64,000 nucleotides of DNA, taken from positions 4,120,001-4,184,000 of the forward strand of contig NZ_CP061768.1 in the NCBI RefSeq assembly GCF_013624435.2, written 5' to 3'. The notes below the pieces were generated by a model. It ran no database searches, was not told the DNA's origin, and saw only the letters and a program-made list of their open reading frames with translations. The position numbers and the translations under genes are program-made. Of the stretch, positions 50,601 to 59,013 are shown piece by piece (positions within the stretch are counted from its first letter, which is position 1; each line of letters starts with the position of its first letter). The stretch is from Nocardioides campestrisoli (GTDB lineage: Bacteria; Actinomycetota; Actinomycetes; Propionibacteriales; Nocardioidaceae).

Positions 50601-52315
50601 GCTCCCTCACGCTCGGCGCTGCCCCCGGCACCGACGGCCACGTCGGCGTCGTGCCGGTGACGGTCCGCCGGGTCGAGGACGACGTCACCCGGACCGCGGA
50701 CGTCGAGCGGGCCGCCCCGGGCGAGACGATCACCTACACGGTCGACATCGCGCCCAACGTGTCGCAGGAGGACCTGACCTACACCCTCACCGAGACCCTG
50801 CCCGAGGGCACGACGTACGTCGAGGGCTCCGCCACCGGCGGGGCGACGTACGCCGACGGCAAGGTCACCTGGGAGGGCGAGCTCGAGAGCACCTTCGGTG
50901 ACGTCGGCGGCTACGAGGCCACCACGTCGGTCAACGACCCGTCGTGCGTCCACCCGTACAGCGGGGAGCAGGAGTACTTCGACCTGGCATCCGCCGGCTT
51001 GAGGCCCTCGGCGACGGTGACCGGGAACGACTCGGCGTTCACCGCGTTCTCGGACGTCACGTTCGGGTTCTACGGCAAGCAGTACCAGGGCCTGACGTTC
51101 ACCGACGACGGCTACCTGGTCTACGACCACGCGGCCAACTGGTCCGGTGCCACCGCGCCGGGCACGCCGCAGACCTTGCCGGACGTGGAGAAGCCGAACA
51201 ACCTCGCAGCGGCGCTGTGGCGGGACATGGCTGTCCGCTACGACGCGGCGGCGGGCTCGGGTGTCACGCTGGCCAGCACCGGATCCCTCCGGTTCGTGGA
51301 GTACGACGACATGCGGGCCGTGGACGGCACCGGCGGCAGCCTGGACCTCCAGGTCGTCGCGCAGGTCGGCAGCAACGACCTGGTGTTCGCCTACGACAAC
51401 GTCACCGGTGACCTGGGCAACGTGACGGTGGGCACGGAGAACGCCACCGGCACCGACGCCACGACGCTGATCAACAACGCGCCGGCGGCCGGCACCATCC
51501 GGAACGACCTGCTGGTCTGCATGACCTACGCCGTTCCTCAGGCCGAGGGCGCGTCCTTCGCCTACCAGGTGACGGTCGACCCGGACGTGGTCAACCGCGA
51601 CGTGCTCACCAGCACGCTCGTGCACACCACGTCCGACCCGGGTGCGAAGCCGGTCACCGACACCGTCGGTGTCGAGGTCAAGGGCGCGAAGGAGCGGTCG
51701 TCTACCGCCCTGGCGGTCTCCCCGTCGCAGATCACCACGGGCGGCACGCTCGAGGCGACGGCCACCGTCGTCGCCCCGGTCGCGGCCAAGCCGACCGGCA
51801 CCGTGGAGTTCCTGGTCAACGGCGCGAAGGCCGGCGAGGGAACCCTCGACGCCAACGGCTCCGTGCGGGCGAAGCTGACCGCGCCCGCCCAAGCCGGCAC
51901 CTACCCGGTGGTGGCTCGCTACCTCGGTGACGCCGGGACCCACGGCAGCACCTCGGCGCCGACCAACGTCGTGGTGACCGCGCCCGGCCAGCAGCCGCCG
52001 GCCAAGGTGAAGGCCAGCATCGGCATCAAGACGCCGAAGCAGGTCAAGGTCCGCAGCAAGGCGACCAAGCAGGTCAAGGTCGAGGTCGACGCTCCCGGCG
52101 TCACCCCGACCGGCAAGGTCGCCGTGGTCGTCAAGGGGGCCGGTCGGACCAAGACCTACCGGGTCACCCTCAGCGCCGCCGGCAAGGCGAAGGTGAAGCT
52201 GCCTCGCTACCGCCGGGCCGGCAAGGTCACGGTCACGGTCACGTACCGCGGCGACGCCGCCGTCGAGTCCGCGACCGCCCGCAAGACCTTCCAGGTCAAG
52301 AACAAGAAGCGGTGA
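47666..52315 (+). CDS. Large secreted subtilisin-like serine protease (S8)
   Basis: A 1549-residue protein; TTG 47666 follows GGGAGC (GTG 47681 is an alternative). It has a signal peptide (SVGVIATSALLFSLAPLTGS ANA), an I9-type propeptide (YIVQLDQPAVPS), and a catalytic triad of Asp in VGILDSGLN, His in DDDGHGTHTGST and Ser in SGTSMASPHTAGA. A PA insert (GKIVLCTRGGNGRVEKGGVV) and C-terminal DUF11-like (PGETITYTVDIAPN) and Ig-like repeats (PTGTVEFLVNGAKAGEGTLD) follow. It is probably released or loosely wall-bound, as no LPXTG is seen. Role: extracellular protein breakdown. Confidence 0.93.
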   Translation: MIRRSVGVIATSALLFSLAPLTGSANAAPTDPAQPGEAAAPSSEQGFTGAKAEKGTVMSLGAPGKAETYIVQLDQPAVPSRETADGARAQDAPSASGYRAELVEEQADLRSSIRRITGAAPRVTHTYTEAANGLAVRLTRAQARQVADLDGVAAVHVDEERQLQTDVGPEWIGAPGIWDGTDTPAGVEGSKGEGVIVGILDSGLNPANPSFHDVGADGYDHTNPWGAGTYVGMCDPTSSVFVADWGCNDKLIGYWNLTTDGSRYDDDGHGTHTGSTTAGNVVDATTYAGEGTEFEFSTTERIKGVAPHANVIGYDVCDGGCPMSAILAGIDQAITDGVDVINYSIGSAAPSDPWSDPDAIGFLNARAAGIHVATSAGNAGPGAETLGSPGDVPWITTVGATQHNRQWQAAVTDLTAQGGATHPDIEGVAFAKASDGAFPVVDATTLGDPLCTAAGLGNVDLTGKIVLCTRGGNGRVEKGGVVAGLGAEGMILANDQASGDSLNADPHELPAVHITYADAQELRTWLASVTNPQAELSGGQRYVGDDVADIMAAFSSRGPNRAVSMISPSVSAPGVDILAADGADNEVSWGFISGTSMASPHTAGALALLKGVQPDWTPAEAQSALMTTAVTEIKDNDGTDADWHDMGSGRVDLTKAAKAGFVLDESAADYLAADPAEGGDVRALNIASMADNECLSNCEWTRTLTGTATGAGTWTVSTESFSPELTVSVAQESLALTAGGEANLTVTAELASSAGTDTWLYGTVVLTPPAGSSAPEAHLPVAVLPSSGVLPSSIDITTRRDAGSQVTDGLQAIELDSLKVTASGLVPESTQSISVPEDQTNTDPYNGDGTTVVRVDVPQGATRLLTSLRETTAPDFDMFVGRGEVSAANEVCSSASGGSAERCEVANPEAGSWWILVQNWEATTAGGSDTAVVATAVVAGDAGNLRAEGPTGPIEAGTPFSIRTFWDEDAMEAGQTWYGSLTLGAAPGTDGHVGVVPVTVRRVEDDVTRTADVERAAPGETITYTVDIAPNVSQEDLTYTLTETLPEGTTYVEGSATGGATYADGKVTWEGELESTFGDVGGYEATTSVNDPSCVHPYSGEQEYFDLASAGLRPSATVTGNDSAFTAFSDVTFGFYGKQYQGLTFTDDGYLVYDHAANWSGATAPGTPQTLPDVEKPNNLAAALWRDMAVRYDAAAGSGVTLASTGSLRFVEYDDMRAVDGTGGSLDLQVVAQVGSNDLVFAYDNVTGDLGNVTVGTENATGTDATTLINNAPAAGTIRNDLLVCMTYAVPQAEGASFAYQVTVDPDVVNRDVLTSTLVHTTSDPGAKPVTDTVGVEVKGAKERSSTALAVSPSQITTGGTLEATATVVAPVAAKPTGTVEFLVNGAKAGEGTLDANGSVRAKLTAPAQAGTYPVVARYLGDAGTHGSTSAPTNVVVTAPGQQPPAKVKASIGIKTPKQVKVRSKATKQVKVEVDAPGVTPTGKVAVVVKGAGRTKTYRVTLSAAGKAKVKLPRYRRAGKVTVTVTYRGDAAVESATARKTFQVKNKKR

Positions 52316-52359
52316 CCCCAGCAGGACCCAGCACCACCTAGCACGACCTAGCAGAGCCC

Positions 52360-52391
52360 GAGGGGGCCGGCGGATCTCCGCCGGCCCCCTC
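52360..52391 (+). terminator. Hairpin terminator after the protease gene
   Basis: Perfect 15-base-pair stem: GAGGGGGCCGGCGGA (52360-52374) and TCCGCCGGCCCCCTC (52377-52391), loop TC, 45 bases after the stop. The run of G and C without long T tract is usual for this GC-rich genome. Confidence 0.85.
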
Positions 52392-52495
52392 GTCGTTCCC
52401 GGACCCGGTGGTGACCGTGCCGCCTCGGGTCGGCCCGGCAAGATGGTCGAGCGCACGGGCACGTCAGCGCCCGGCGAGGAGCAAGGGAGAGCGCG

Positions 52496-52765
52496 ATGGA
52501 CCCACAGCCACCGACGGACGCCGTCGAGCGGGCGACCGCAGACCTGGCCGAGCGCCTGGCCGTGCCACCGGGCGCGGTCGAGCTCGTGGCCCAGGAGGAG
52601 GTCACCTGGCGCGACGGGAGCCTGGGCTGCGCACAGCCCGGGTTCAGCTACACCCAGGCGCTGGTCCCGGGGAGCAGGATCACCCTGCGGGTCGACGGGA
52701 CGGAGTACGAGTACCACGCCGGTGGCCGCGGGGACCCGTTCCTCTGCGCGGACCCGAGCGAGTGA
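52496..52765 (+). CDS. Small conserved hypothetical protein (89 residues)
   Basis: ATG 52496 follows GGGAGAGCGCG. The protein (DAVERATADLAERLAVPPGA, VELVAQEEVTWRDGSLGCAQ, PGFSYTQALVPGSRITLRVD) has WRDGSLGCxxPGxxYTQ, a motif shared by small actinobacterial and cyanobacterial proteins of unknown function. It ends 28 bases before the rplI terminator hairpin. Confidence 0.75.
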   Translation: MDPQPPTDAVERATADLAERLAVPPGAVELVAQEEVTWRDGSLGCAQPGFSYTQALVPGSRITLRVDGTEYEYHAGGRGDPFLCADPSE

Positions 52766-52793
52766 ACCGCGCTAACCCGGCCTGGAACGCGAA

Positions 52794-52827
52794 ACGGCCC
52801 GTCCACCCCGAAGGGTGGACGGGCCGT
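52794..52827. terminator. Bidirectional terminator between the small gene and rplI
   Basis: ACGGCCCGTCCACCC (52794-52808) and GGGTGGACGGGCCGT (52813-52827) form a perfect 15-base-pair stem with a CGAA tetraloop. It lies between converging genes and can serve the ribosomal protein operon and the small gene. Confidence 0.9.
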
Positions 52828-52841
52828 TCGTCAGGCGTACG

Positions 52842-53288
52842 TCAGGCGGGGATGACGTTGAGCGTCACCTTGGCCGAGACGTCGTCGTGCAGCTTGACCG
52901 AGACCTCGTGGGTGCCGAGGGACTTGATCGGGTTGCCGAGCACGAGGGTCCGCTTGTCGACGGTCTCGCCGGAGGCGGTCGCCAGGGCGCCCGCGATGTC
53001 CGCGGCGGTGACGGCACCGAACAGACGGCCACCCTCACCCGCGCGCACCTTCAGCGGAACCGGCTGTCCCTCGAGCTTGCCCTTGACCTCGACAGCGTGC
53101 GCGTGGTCGCGCACGGAGCGCGAGGCACGCGCAGCCTTGATGGACTCGATGGTCTTCTCGCCGCCACGGGTCCAGCGGATCGCCTCGCCACGGGGCACGA
53201 GGTAGTTACGGCCGTAGCCGTCCTTGACCTCGACCACGTCGCCGGGGGCACCGAGGCCGGTCACTTCCTGGGTCAGGATGAGCTTCAT
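52842..53288 (-). CDS. rplI: 50S ribosomal protein L9
   Basis: A 148-residue protein: MKLILTQEVTGLGAPGDVVE VKDGYGRNYLVPRGEAI is the L9 N-terminal RNA-binding domain, followed by a long helix and a C-terminal domain. Last gene of rpsF-ssb-rpsR-rplI. A strong hairpin terminator follows at 52794. Confidence 0.97.
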   Translation of the reverse strand: MKLILTQEVTGLGAPGDVVEVKDGYGRNYLVPRGEAIRWTRGGEKTIESIKAARASRSVRDHAHAVEVKGKLEGQPVPLKVRAGEGGRLFGAVTAADIAGALATASGETVDKRTLVLGNPIKSLGTHEVSVKLHDDVSAKVTLNVIPA

Positions 53289-53302
53289 GTCTCCGTCTCC
53301 CT

Positions 53303-53539
53303 TCAGCGACCGGTGGAGGTGTAGGGCAGCAGAGCGACCTCGCGGGCGTTCTTGACCGCCATGGCCACGTCACGCTGGTGCTGGACGCAGTTGCCGGTCA
53401 CGCGCCGCGCGCGGATCTTCCCGCGGTCGGAGATGAACTTGCGGAGGAGCGTGGTGTCCTTGTAGTCGACACCGGTCGCCTTCTCCTTGCAGAACTGGCA
53501 AACCTTCTTCTTGGGCTTGCGAATCACTGCCTTGGCCAT
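53303..53539 (-). CDS. rpsR: 30S ribosomal protein S18
   Basis: 78 residues: KKKVCQFCKEKATGVDYKDT TLLRKFISDRGKIRARRVTG, with TLLRKFIS..G.I.PRR/ARRVTG, typical of S18. The CxxC pair (CQFC) is the zinc-binding (C+) form, and H/Q at NCVQHQRDV keeps a further ligand-like residue. It lies between ssb and rplI. Confidence 0.97.
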   Translation of the reverse strand: MAKAVIRKPKKKVCQFCKEKATGVDYKDTTLLRKFISDRGKIRARRVTGNCVQHQRDVAMAVKNAREVALLPYTSTGR

Positions 53540-53636
53540 TGTGGTGCTTCCTTTCTAGAAGCCCGGCCGTGCAGGCCGGAATGGTTGAGGTGTATTCGGA
53601 TGGTTCGATGGATCCCGAAGGTGCTCGGGGAAGGGA

Positions 53637-54263
53637 TCAGAACGGGGGCTCGTCGGAGCCGCCGACGCCAGGGGCGCCCCACGGGTCCGGCTGACCGCCA
53701 CCCTGACCGCCGCCCGGGGCGCCGCCGCCGTAGCCGCCGCCACCCTGGGCGCCGCCGCCGTAGCCGCCGCCTCCCTGGGACTGCGACGGAGCAGGGGTGC
53801 TCCACGGGTCGTCGGCCTGCTGGGAGGCGCCGCCGCCGCCGGCGTTGTAGCCGCCGCCGCCGCCACCACCGCTGTTGTAGCCGCCCCCACCGCCCTGACG
53901 GGTGGTGCGGGTGACCTTGGCGGTGGCGTACTTGAGCGCGGGGCCGATCTCCTCGACCGCGATCTCGAAGACCGTGCGCTTCTCGCCTTCACGGGTCTCG
54001 TACTGACGGGACTTGAGGTTGCCGGTGACGATGACCCGCATCCCCTTCTGCAGGGACTCGGCGACGTTCTCCGCCGCCTGACGCCAGACCGAGCAGGAGA
54101 GGAACAGCGCGTCGCCGTCCTTCCACTCGTTGGTCTGCCGGTCGAAGGTCCGCGGTGTGGACGCGATCCGGAAGTTCGCCACGGGCGCCCCCGAGGGGGT
54201 GAAGCGCAGCTCCGGGTCGTCGACCAGGTTGCCGACCACGGTGATGACGGTCTCGCCTGCCAT
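53637..54263 (-). CDS. ssb: Single-stranded DNA-binding protein
   Basis: A 208-residue protein: GETVITVVGNLVDDPELRFT PSGAPVANFRIAS is the OB-fold opening. The C-terminal tail is very rich in Gly with an acidic end (GSDEPPF), the motif that recruits replication and repair proteins. The Gly repeats (GGYGGG) come from GC-rich simple repeats. It lies between rpsF and rpsR as in most bacteria. Confidence 0.96.
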   Translation of the reverse strand: MAGETVITVVGNLVDDPELRFTPSGAPVANFRIASTPRTFDRQTNEWKDGDALFLSCSVWRQAAENVAESLQKGMRVIVTGNLKSRQYETREGEKRTVFEIAVEEIGPALKYATAKVTRTTRQGGGGGYNSGGGGGGGYNAGGGGASQQADDPWSTPAPSQSQGGGGYGGGAQGGGGYGGGAPGGGQGGGQPDPWGAPGVGGSDEPPF

Positions 54264-54363
54264 GTCAGGACTCCCTCATTGATCCATCGAATAGGTGGTG
54301 CTGGTGTCTGCCGGGTTCATCGTTGCCGACGGCGCCGACAGGCGTGAAGGGTTCTGCACAAGC

Positions 54364-54654
54364 TCAGCGCTTGCCGGGCTTGATCACCTTCGTGCGCAGG
54401 ATGGACTCGTTGAGCGTGAGCTGGCGGTCGAACTCCTTGACCGTGGCCGGCTCGGCCTGCAGCGAGACGATGGCGTAGATGCCCTCGGCGTTCTTCTTGA
54501 TCTCGTAGGCAAGGCGACGACGTCCCCAGACGTCGACGTTGTCCACGGTGCCACCGTCGTTGCGGATGACGTTGAGGTACTTGTCGAGCGACGGCTCGAT
54601 GGTGCGCTCTTCAAGGCTGGGGTCAAGGATGACCATCACTTCATATGCACGCAA
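54364..54654 (-). CDS. rpsF: 30S ribosomal protein S6
   Basis: 96 residues, RAYEVMVILDPSLEERTIEP SLDKYLNVIRNDGGTVDNVD VWGRRRLAYEIKKNAEGIY, the S6 pattern. A TTG at 54654 preceded by GGAGGTGGAGACC is the best start; the longer frame has no support. First gene of the rpsF-ssb-rpsR-rplI operon, whose promoter lies between 54655 and the kinase gene. Confidence 0.95.
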   Translation of the reverse strand: MRAYEVMVILDPSLEERTIEPSLDKYLNVIRNDGGTVDNVDVWGRRRLAYEIKKNAEGIYAIVSLQAEPATVKEFDRQLTLNESILRTKVIKPGKR

Positions 54655-54912
54655 AGCGGTCTCCACCTCCTCTGGACTCAGGCGGCCACGGACTCTCCGT
54701 GGCAGGAGGGCTTGCGTCACGACCGCGGCCCAGGGGGCCGAGTCGCGGTCATCGCCGAGTCCTCCTACTGAGAAGGGCGCAGCGACAACCGGCCAAGGCT
54801 AACAGTCGGCGCAGGCGCCGACGGAATCGTCGCCGCCCGCCCTGTGGATCACCGCACCCCGCCCGTCCGCGGGCCACTAGCGTCCCTGCTCGGGGAGGGA
54901 GAGGGAGGTCGG

Positions 54913-55848
54913 GTGTCCGGAGAACGAGCGGGACCGGTCGCCGGTCGCTACCTGCTGCTCGACCAGATCGGTGCCGGCGGCATGGGGTCGGTCTGGCGGG
55001 CCCGCGACCTGCAGACCGGCGAGCTGGTCGCCGCCAAGGTCCTCGGCCAGCACTCGGGGGCGCTGATCGCGCGGTTCATGCGCGAGCAGGCGATCCGGCT
55101 GCGGCACCCGCACGTGGTCGCCCCCACCGGGTGGGCGGCCGAGGGCGACCTGGTGCTGCTCACCATGGACCTGGTCACCGGCGGCTCGGTCGCCGACCTG
55201 CTGCGCGAGCACGGGCCGCTGCCCGACGGACTCGTCGCCGCCGTGCTGGAGCAGACGCTGCACGCCCTGGGCGCCGTGCACGCCAGCGGGCTGGTGCACC
55301 GCGACGTCAAGCCGGCCAACCTGCTCCTGGAGCCGACCGACGACGACCGGGTGCACGTGCGGCTGGGTGACTTCGGGGTGGCGGTCACCCTGGCCGGAGA
55401 GCGGCTGACCACCTCGCCCGCCGCCGTCGGCACCGAGGGCTACATGGCGCCCGAGCAGGCCGCCGGACAGCCGCCCGACCCGCGCCAGGACCTGTACGCC
55501 GTCGGCATGCTCGGGGTGCACCTGCTCACCGGGGCGCGTCCGGTGCGCGGGGTGTGCCTGCCCTCCTCCCCGCTCCGTCCCCTGCTGGAGCGGCTGCTCG
55601 CCGACGACCCGGGGCACCGCCCCGACGACGCCCAGGCCGCGCTGGTGCTGCTGCGACGGCTCGCGGTGCCGCCCGCGCCCGGCCCGTGGGGCCACCGCCG
55701 CCTCGGCCCTCCCCCGGATCACCGGGACCGGCCGCCGCGACGACCCGTCGGCGGCTCAGCGGCACTGCTGCCGTTCCTGGTCCTCGGGGTCTCCCTGGGC
55801 GTCACGGTGGGCTGCGTCCTGCTGATCGGCCGGATGCTGGGCCTCTGA
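54913..55848 (+). CDS. Membrane-anchored Ser/Thr protein kinase (PknB-like)
   Basis: A 311-residue protein from GTG 54913 (ribosome binding site GAGGGAGG). The kinase domain has GAGGMGSVWRARD (Gly loop), VAAKVLG (Lys), catalytic loop LVHRDVKPANLLLE, DFG motif LGDFGVAV and the APE segment YMAPEQAAG. A single C-terminal hydrophobic segment (LLPFLVLGVSLGVTVGCVLL) anchors it, with no extracellular sensor domain. It is shorter than PknB. Substrate unknown. Confidence 0.9.
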   Translation: MSGERAGPVAGRYLLLDQIGAGGMGSVWRARDLQTGELVAAKVLGQHSGALIARFMREQAIRLRHPHVVAPTGWAAEGDLVLLTMDLVTGGSVADLLREHGPLPDGLVAAVLEQTLHALGAVHASGLVHRDVKPANLLLEPTDDDRVHVRLGDFGVAVTLAGERLTTSPAAVGTEGYMAPEQAAGQPPDPRQDLYAVGMLGVHLLTGARPVRGVCLPSSPLRPLLERLLADDPGHRPDDAQAALVLLRRLAVPPAPGPWGHRRLGPPPDHRDRPPRRPVGGSAALLPFLVLGVSLGVTVGCVLLIGRMLGL

Positions 55849-55896
55849 CCGTCCGGGGCCGGTGAGCCTGTCCCCGGGAGTTCCTATGCTGACGGG

Positions 55897-56727
55897 ATGA
55901 GCACCGCGAGCAACCCCAGCACTCCGGCCACCAGCACCCCGGTCATCGGCGCCCACGTCGACCAGGCCGACCCGGTCGGCGAGGCGCAGGCGCGCGGGAT
56001 GGGCCTGGTCCAGTTCTTCCTCGGCGACCCACAGGGCTACCAGGGCCCCGAGATCGCCTACCCCGGCGGCGCGGCCGCGCTGCGGGAGGCGGCGGAGGCC
56101 GCTGGGGTCGACCTCTACGTGCACGCGCCGTACATCATCAATGTCGCGACCACGAACAACCGGATCCGCATCCCCAGCCGCAAGCTGCTGCAGAAGCACC
56201 TCGACGCGGCCGCCGAGATCGGTGCGAAGGGCCTGATCGTGCACGGCGGGCACGTCAACAAGGCCGACGACCCCGCCAAGGGGTTCGACAACTGGCGCAA
56301 GGCGATCGAGGCCGCCGACCTCGCGGTGCCGCTGTTGATCGAGAACACCGCCGGCGGCGACAACGCCATGACCCGCTACCTGGAGCGGATCGCCGGCGTG
56401 TGGGCGGCGATCGACGGCACCGAGGGCGCCGACCGGGTCGGCTTCTGCCTCGACACCTGCCACGCCCACGCCGGCGGCAACGACCTGGAGACGGTCGTGG
56501 CCGACGTGCTGGCCATCACCGGCCGGATCGACCTGGTGCACTGCAACGACAGCCGCGACGACTTCGACTCCGGCGCCGACCGGCACGCCAACCTGGGCGC
56601 GGGCCGGGTCGACCCGGACCTGCTGGCCGCGGTGGTCCGCGACGCCGGGGCGCCGGTGGTGCTGGAGACTCCCGGCGACGCGCAGCAGCACGTGGCCGAC
56701 GCCGCCTGGCTCCGCGAGCGCCTCTGA
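55897..56727 (+). CDS. nfo: Deoxyribonuclease IV (AP endonuclease)
   Basis: A 276-residue TIM-barrel protein with the EndoIV pattern: YVHAPYIINVATTNNRIR, LIVHGGHVNK, LLIENTAGG, VGFCLDTCHAHAGG, LVHCNDSRDDFDSGADRHAN LGAG, VVLETPG. The His, Glu, Asp positions that bind three zinc ions are present. It cuts abasic sites in DNA repair. Slightly shorter than some homologues but complete. Confidence 0.93.
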   Translation: MSTASNPSTPATSTPVIGAHVDQADPVGEAQARGMGLVQFFLGDPQGYQGPEIAYPGGAAALREAAEAAGVDLYVHAPYIINVATTNNRIRIPSRKLLQKHLDAAAEIGAKGLIVHGGHVNKADDPAKGFDNWRKAIEAADLAVPLLIENTAGGDNAMTRYLERIAGVWAAIDGTEGADRVGFCLDTCHAHAGGNDLETVVADVLAITGRIDLVHCNDSRDDFDSGADRHANLGAGRVDPDLLAAVVRDAGAPVVLETPGDAQQHVADAAWLRERL

Positions 56728-56746
56728 GCGCGGGTAGCCTCGACGC

Positions 56747-57934
56747 GTGTCTCATCCCAGCTCCGCACCAGTCGCCGTCCCTGTGACCCCACTGGCCGTG
56801 CGCGTGGTCAGCGCGGAGGAGCACCTGGACTTCCTCCGCTCCCGGTCCTCCGCCTCCTTCCTGCAGACCCCGGCGTGGGGAGCGGTGAAGTCCGAGTGGC
56901 GCCACGAGTCGCTGGGCTGGTTCGCCCCGGCCGCCGACGGCGGGACGGGCGAGCAGATGGTCGGCGCCGCGCTGGTGCTCTACCGGCAGCTGCCGAAGGT
57001 CAAGCGCTACCTGGCCTACCTGCCCGAGGGCCCGGTGATCGACTGGGGCGACCAGGACCTGGCCCGCTGGCTGACCCCGCTGACCGCCCACCTCAAGCGC
57101 TCCGGCGCCTTCGGGGTGCGGATGGGTCCGCCGGTGGTCACCCGCCGCTGGTCGGCGGCGAGCGTCAAGGAGGGCATCGCCGATGCCGCCGTACGCCGTC
57201 TCGACGACCTGGTGCCGCTGGAGCGCTCGCAGGAGGGCGCCCGCGTCGTCTCCCAGCTGCACGAGCTCGGCTGGGTGCCGCAGGCGGTCGAGGGCGGCTT
57301 CGCCGCCGGGCAGCCCCAGTACAACTTCCACCTCCCGCTGGTGGCCGACGGCCGCCCGCGCACCGAGGAGGAGGTGCTCAAGGGGATGAACCAGCTGTGG
57401 CGCCGCAACATCAAGAAGGCCGACAAGGCCGGGGTCGAGGTGGTCCGCGGGACCGCCGCCGACCTGGAGGCCTTCCACGCGCTGTACGCGCACACCGCTG
57501 AGCGCGACCACTTCACCCCGCGGCCGCTCTCCTACTTCCGGACCATGGTCGAGGCGCTCTCGGCCGAGGAGCCCGACCGGATCGTGCTGCACCTGGCCCG
57601 GCACGAGGGCGACCTGGTGGCCGCCACGATCTCGATCCGGGTCGGCACCCACGTCTGGTACTCCTACGGCGCCTCCTCGACCGAGAAGCGCGACGTGCGC
57701 GGCTCCAACGCGATCCAGTGGGCGATGATCCGCGACGCGCTGGCCGCCGGCGCCGAGGTCTACGACATGCGCGGCATCACCGACACCCTCGACTCCGAGG
57801 ACCCGCACGTGGGCCTGATCCAGTTCAAGGTCGGCACCGGCGGCGAGGCCGTGGAGTACGCCGGGGAGTGGGACCTGCCGATCAACAAGGCGATCTACAA
57901 GGCGTTCGATCTCTACATGAAGAGGCGCGGATGA
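56747..57934 (+). CDS. FemAB/FmhB-type peptidoglycan aminoacyltransferase
   Basis: A 395-residue protein from GTG 56747. SFLQTPAWGAVKSEW, VKRYLAYLPEGPVIDW, LWRRNIKKADKAGVEV, WYSYGASSTEKRDVRGSNAI QW and YDMRGITDTLD match the FemAB double-GNAT fold. These enzymes add amino acids from aminoacyl-tRNA to lipid II or the peptidoglycan bridge. Its stop overlaps the alanine-racemase-like start (ATGA, 57931-57934), tying both to cell-wall synthesis. Confidence 0.92.
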   Translation: MSHPSSAPVAVPVTPLAVRVVSAEEHLDFLRSRSSASFLQTPAWGAVKSEWRHESLGWFAPAADGGTGEQMVGAALVLYRQLPKVKRYLAYLPEGPVIDWGDQDLARWLTPLTAHLKRSGAFGVRMGPPVVTRRWSAASVKEGIADAAVRRLDDLVPLERSQEGARVVSQLHELGWVPQAVEGGFAAGQPQYNFHLPLVADGRPRTEEEVLKGMNQLWRRNIKKADKAGVEVVRGTAADLEAFHALYAHTAERDHFTPRPLSYFRTMVEALSAEEPDRIVLHLARHEGDLVAATISIRVGTHVWYSYGASSTEKRDVRGSNAIQWAMIRDALAAGAEVYDMRGITDTLDSEDPHVGLIQFKVGTGGEAVEYAGEWDLPINKAIYKAFDLYMKRRG

Positions 57935-59013
57935 GCCTGGACCTCACCGTCGACGGCGACCGCTGGCGCGAGCACCTGCGCGCGGTCGCCGACCGCACCC
58001 CGGGCCTGGTCCCGGTGGTCAAGGGCAACGGCTACGGCTTCGGCCTGGGCCGGCTGGCCCGGCGCGCGCAGTGGCTGGCCGACCACCGGTCGGACGCCCC
58101 TGGCAGCGAGAAGACGGCGGACACGCTCGCCGTCGGCACCTACGAGGAGCTGCCCGAGGTCGCCTCCCGGTTCGACGGGAGCCTCCTCGTGCTCACCCCG
58201 TGGCGTCCCTTCGGGGCCGCGCTCGAGGTCGACCCGGCGATCGCGAGCCGGGTGGTGCACACCGTCAGCCGCCCCGAGGACCTGGCCGCGCTCCTGGAGC
58301 GGCAGCCGGACGCCCGCTACGTCCTGGAGCTGGTCACCTCGATGCTGCGGCACGGGATGACCGGGCGCCAGCTGCGCGAGCTCGGCGGCCTGACCTCCCG
58401 CGGCACCCTCGAGGGGGTGGCCCTGCACCTGCCGCTGGCCCAGGGCTCGCACCTCGCGCAGGTGCAGCGCCTGGCCACCGACATGGTCTCGGCAGGCCTG
58501 CCCAGCCGCACCCTGTGGGTCAGCCACCTGACGTCCGATGAGCTGGACCGGCTGCGCTCGTCGTACGGCGACTTCGAGATCCGCCCGCGGATCGGCACCG
58601 ACCTGTGGCTCGGGGCCCGCGACGCCCTCCGGGTCACCTCGACGGTCCTCGACGTGCACCCGGTCGAGCGCGGCGACGTCTTCGGCTACCGCTCCCGGAC
58701 CGCGCCCAAGGCCGGCCACCTGCTGGTGGTCAGCGGGGGGACCGCGCACGGCATCGGGCTCGAGGCGCCGACCGGCGACCAGTCGCTGAAGGCCCGGGCG
58801 GCCACCCTGGCCCGGGGCGGCCTGGACGCGGTCGGCTTCGTGCGCTCGCCGTTCTCGATCGACGGCAAGCAGCGGCTCTTCGCCGAGCCCCCGCACATGC
58901 AGGCCTCGATGCTCTTCCTGCCGGCGGGCGCCCGGGTGCCCGAGGTGGGCGACCGGATCGACGTCCGGGTCCGCTACACCGCGACCTGGTTCGACCGGGT
59001 CGAGGTGGTCTGA
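57931..59013 (+). CDS. Alanine racemase-like PLP enzyme
   Basis: A 360-residue protein with ATG 57931 overlapping the FemAB stop. VPVVKGNGYGFGLGRLA holds the Lys that binds pyridoxal phosphate, and SMLRHGMTG, HLPLAQGSH, RPRIGTDLWLG and YRSRTAPKAGHLLVVSGG match the alanine racemase barrel. Racemase-like proteins of this type are common next to femX in actinobacteria. It may supply D-alanine or another racemised amino acid; the exact substrate is not certain. Confidence 0.8.
   Translation: MSLDLTVDGDRWREHLRAVADRTPGLVPVVKGNGYGFGLGRLARRAQWLADHRSDAPGSEKTADTLAVGTYEELPEVASRFDGSLLVLTPWRPFGAALEVDPAIASRVVHTVSRPEDLAALLERQPDARYVLELVTSMLRHGMTGRQLRELGGLTSRGTLEGVALHLPLAQGSHLAQVQRLATDMVSAGLPSRTLWVSHLTSDELDRLRSSYGDFEIRPRIGTDLWLGARDALRVTSTVLDVHPVERGDVFGYRSRTAPKAGHLLVVSGGTAHGIGLEAPTGDQSLKARAATLARGGLDAVGFVRSPFSIDGKQRLFAEPPHMQASMLFLPAGARVPEVGDRIDVRVRYTATWFDRVEVV

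Noticed and set aside
47576..52717. A 1713-residue open frame on the minus strand opposite the protease gene
   Set aside because: It is a mirror frame of a GC-rich gene. It has low-complexity Gly/Arg/Val composition and no motif, while the + strand has a full catalytic triad.
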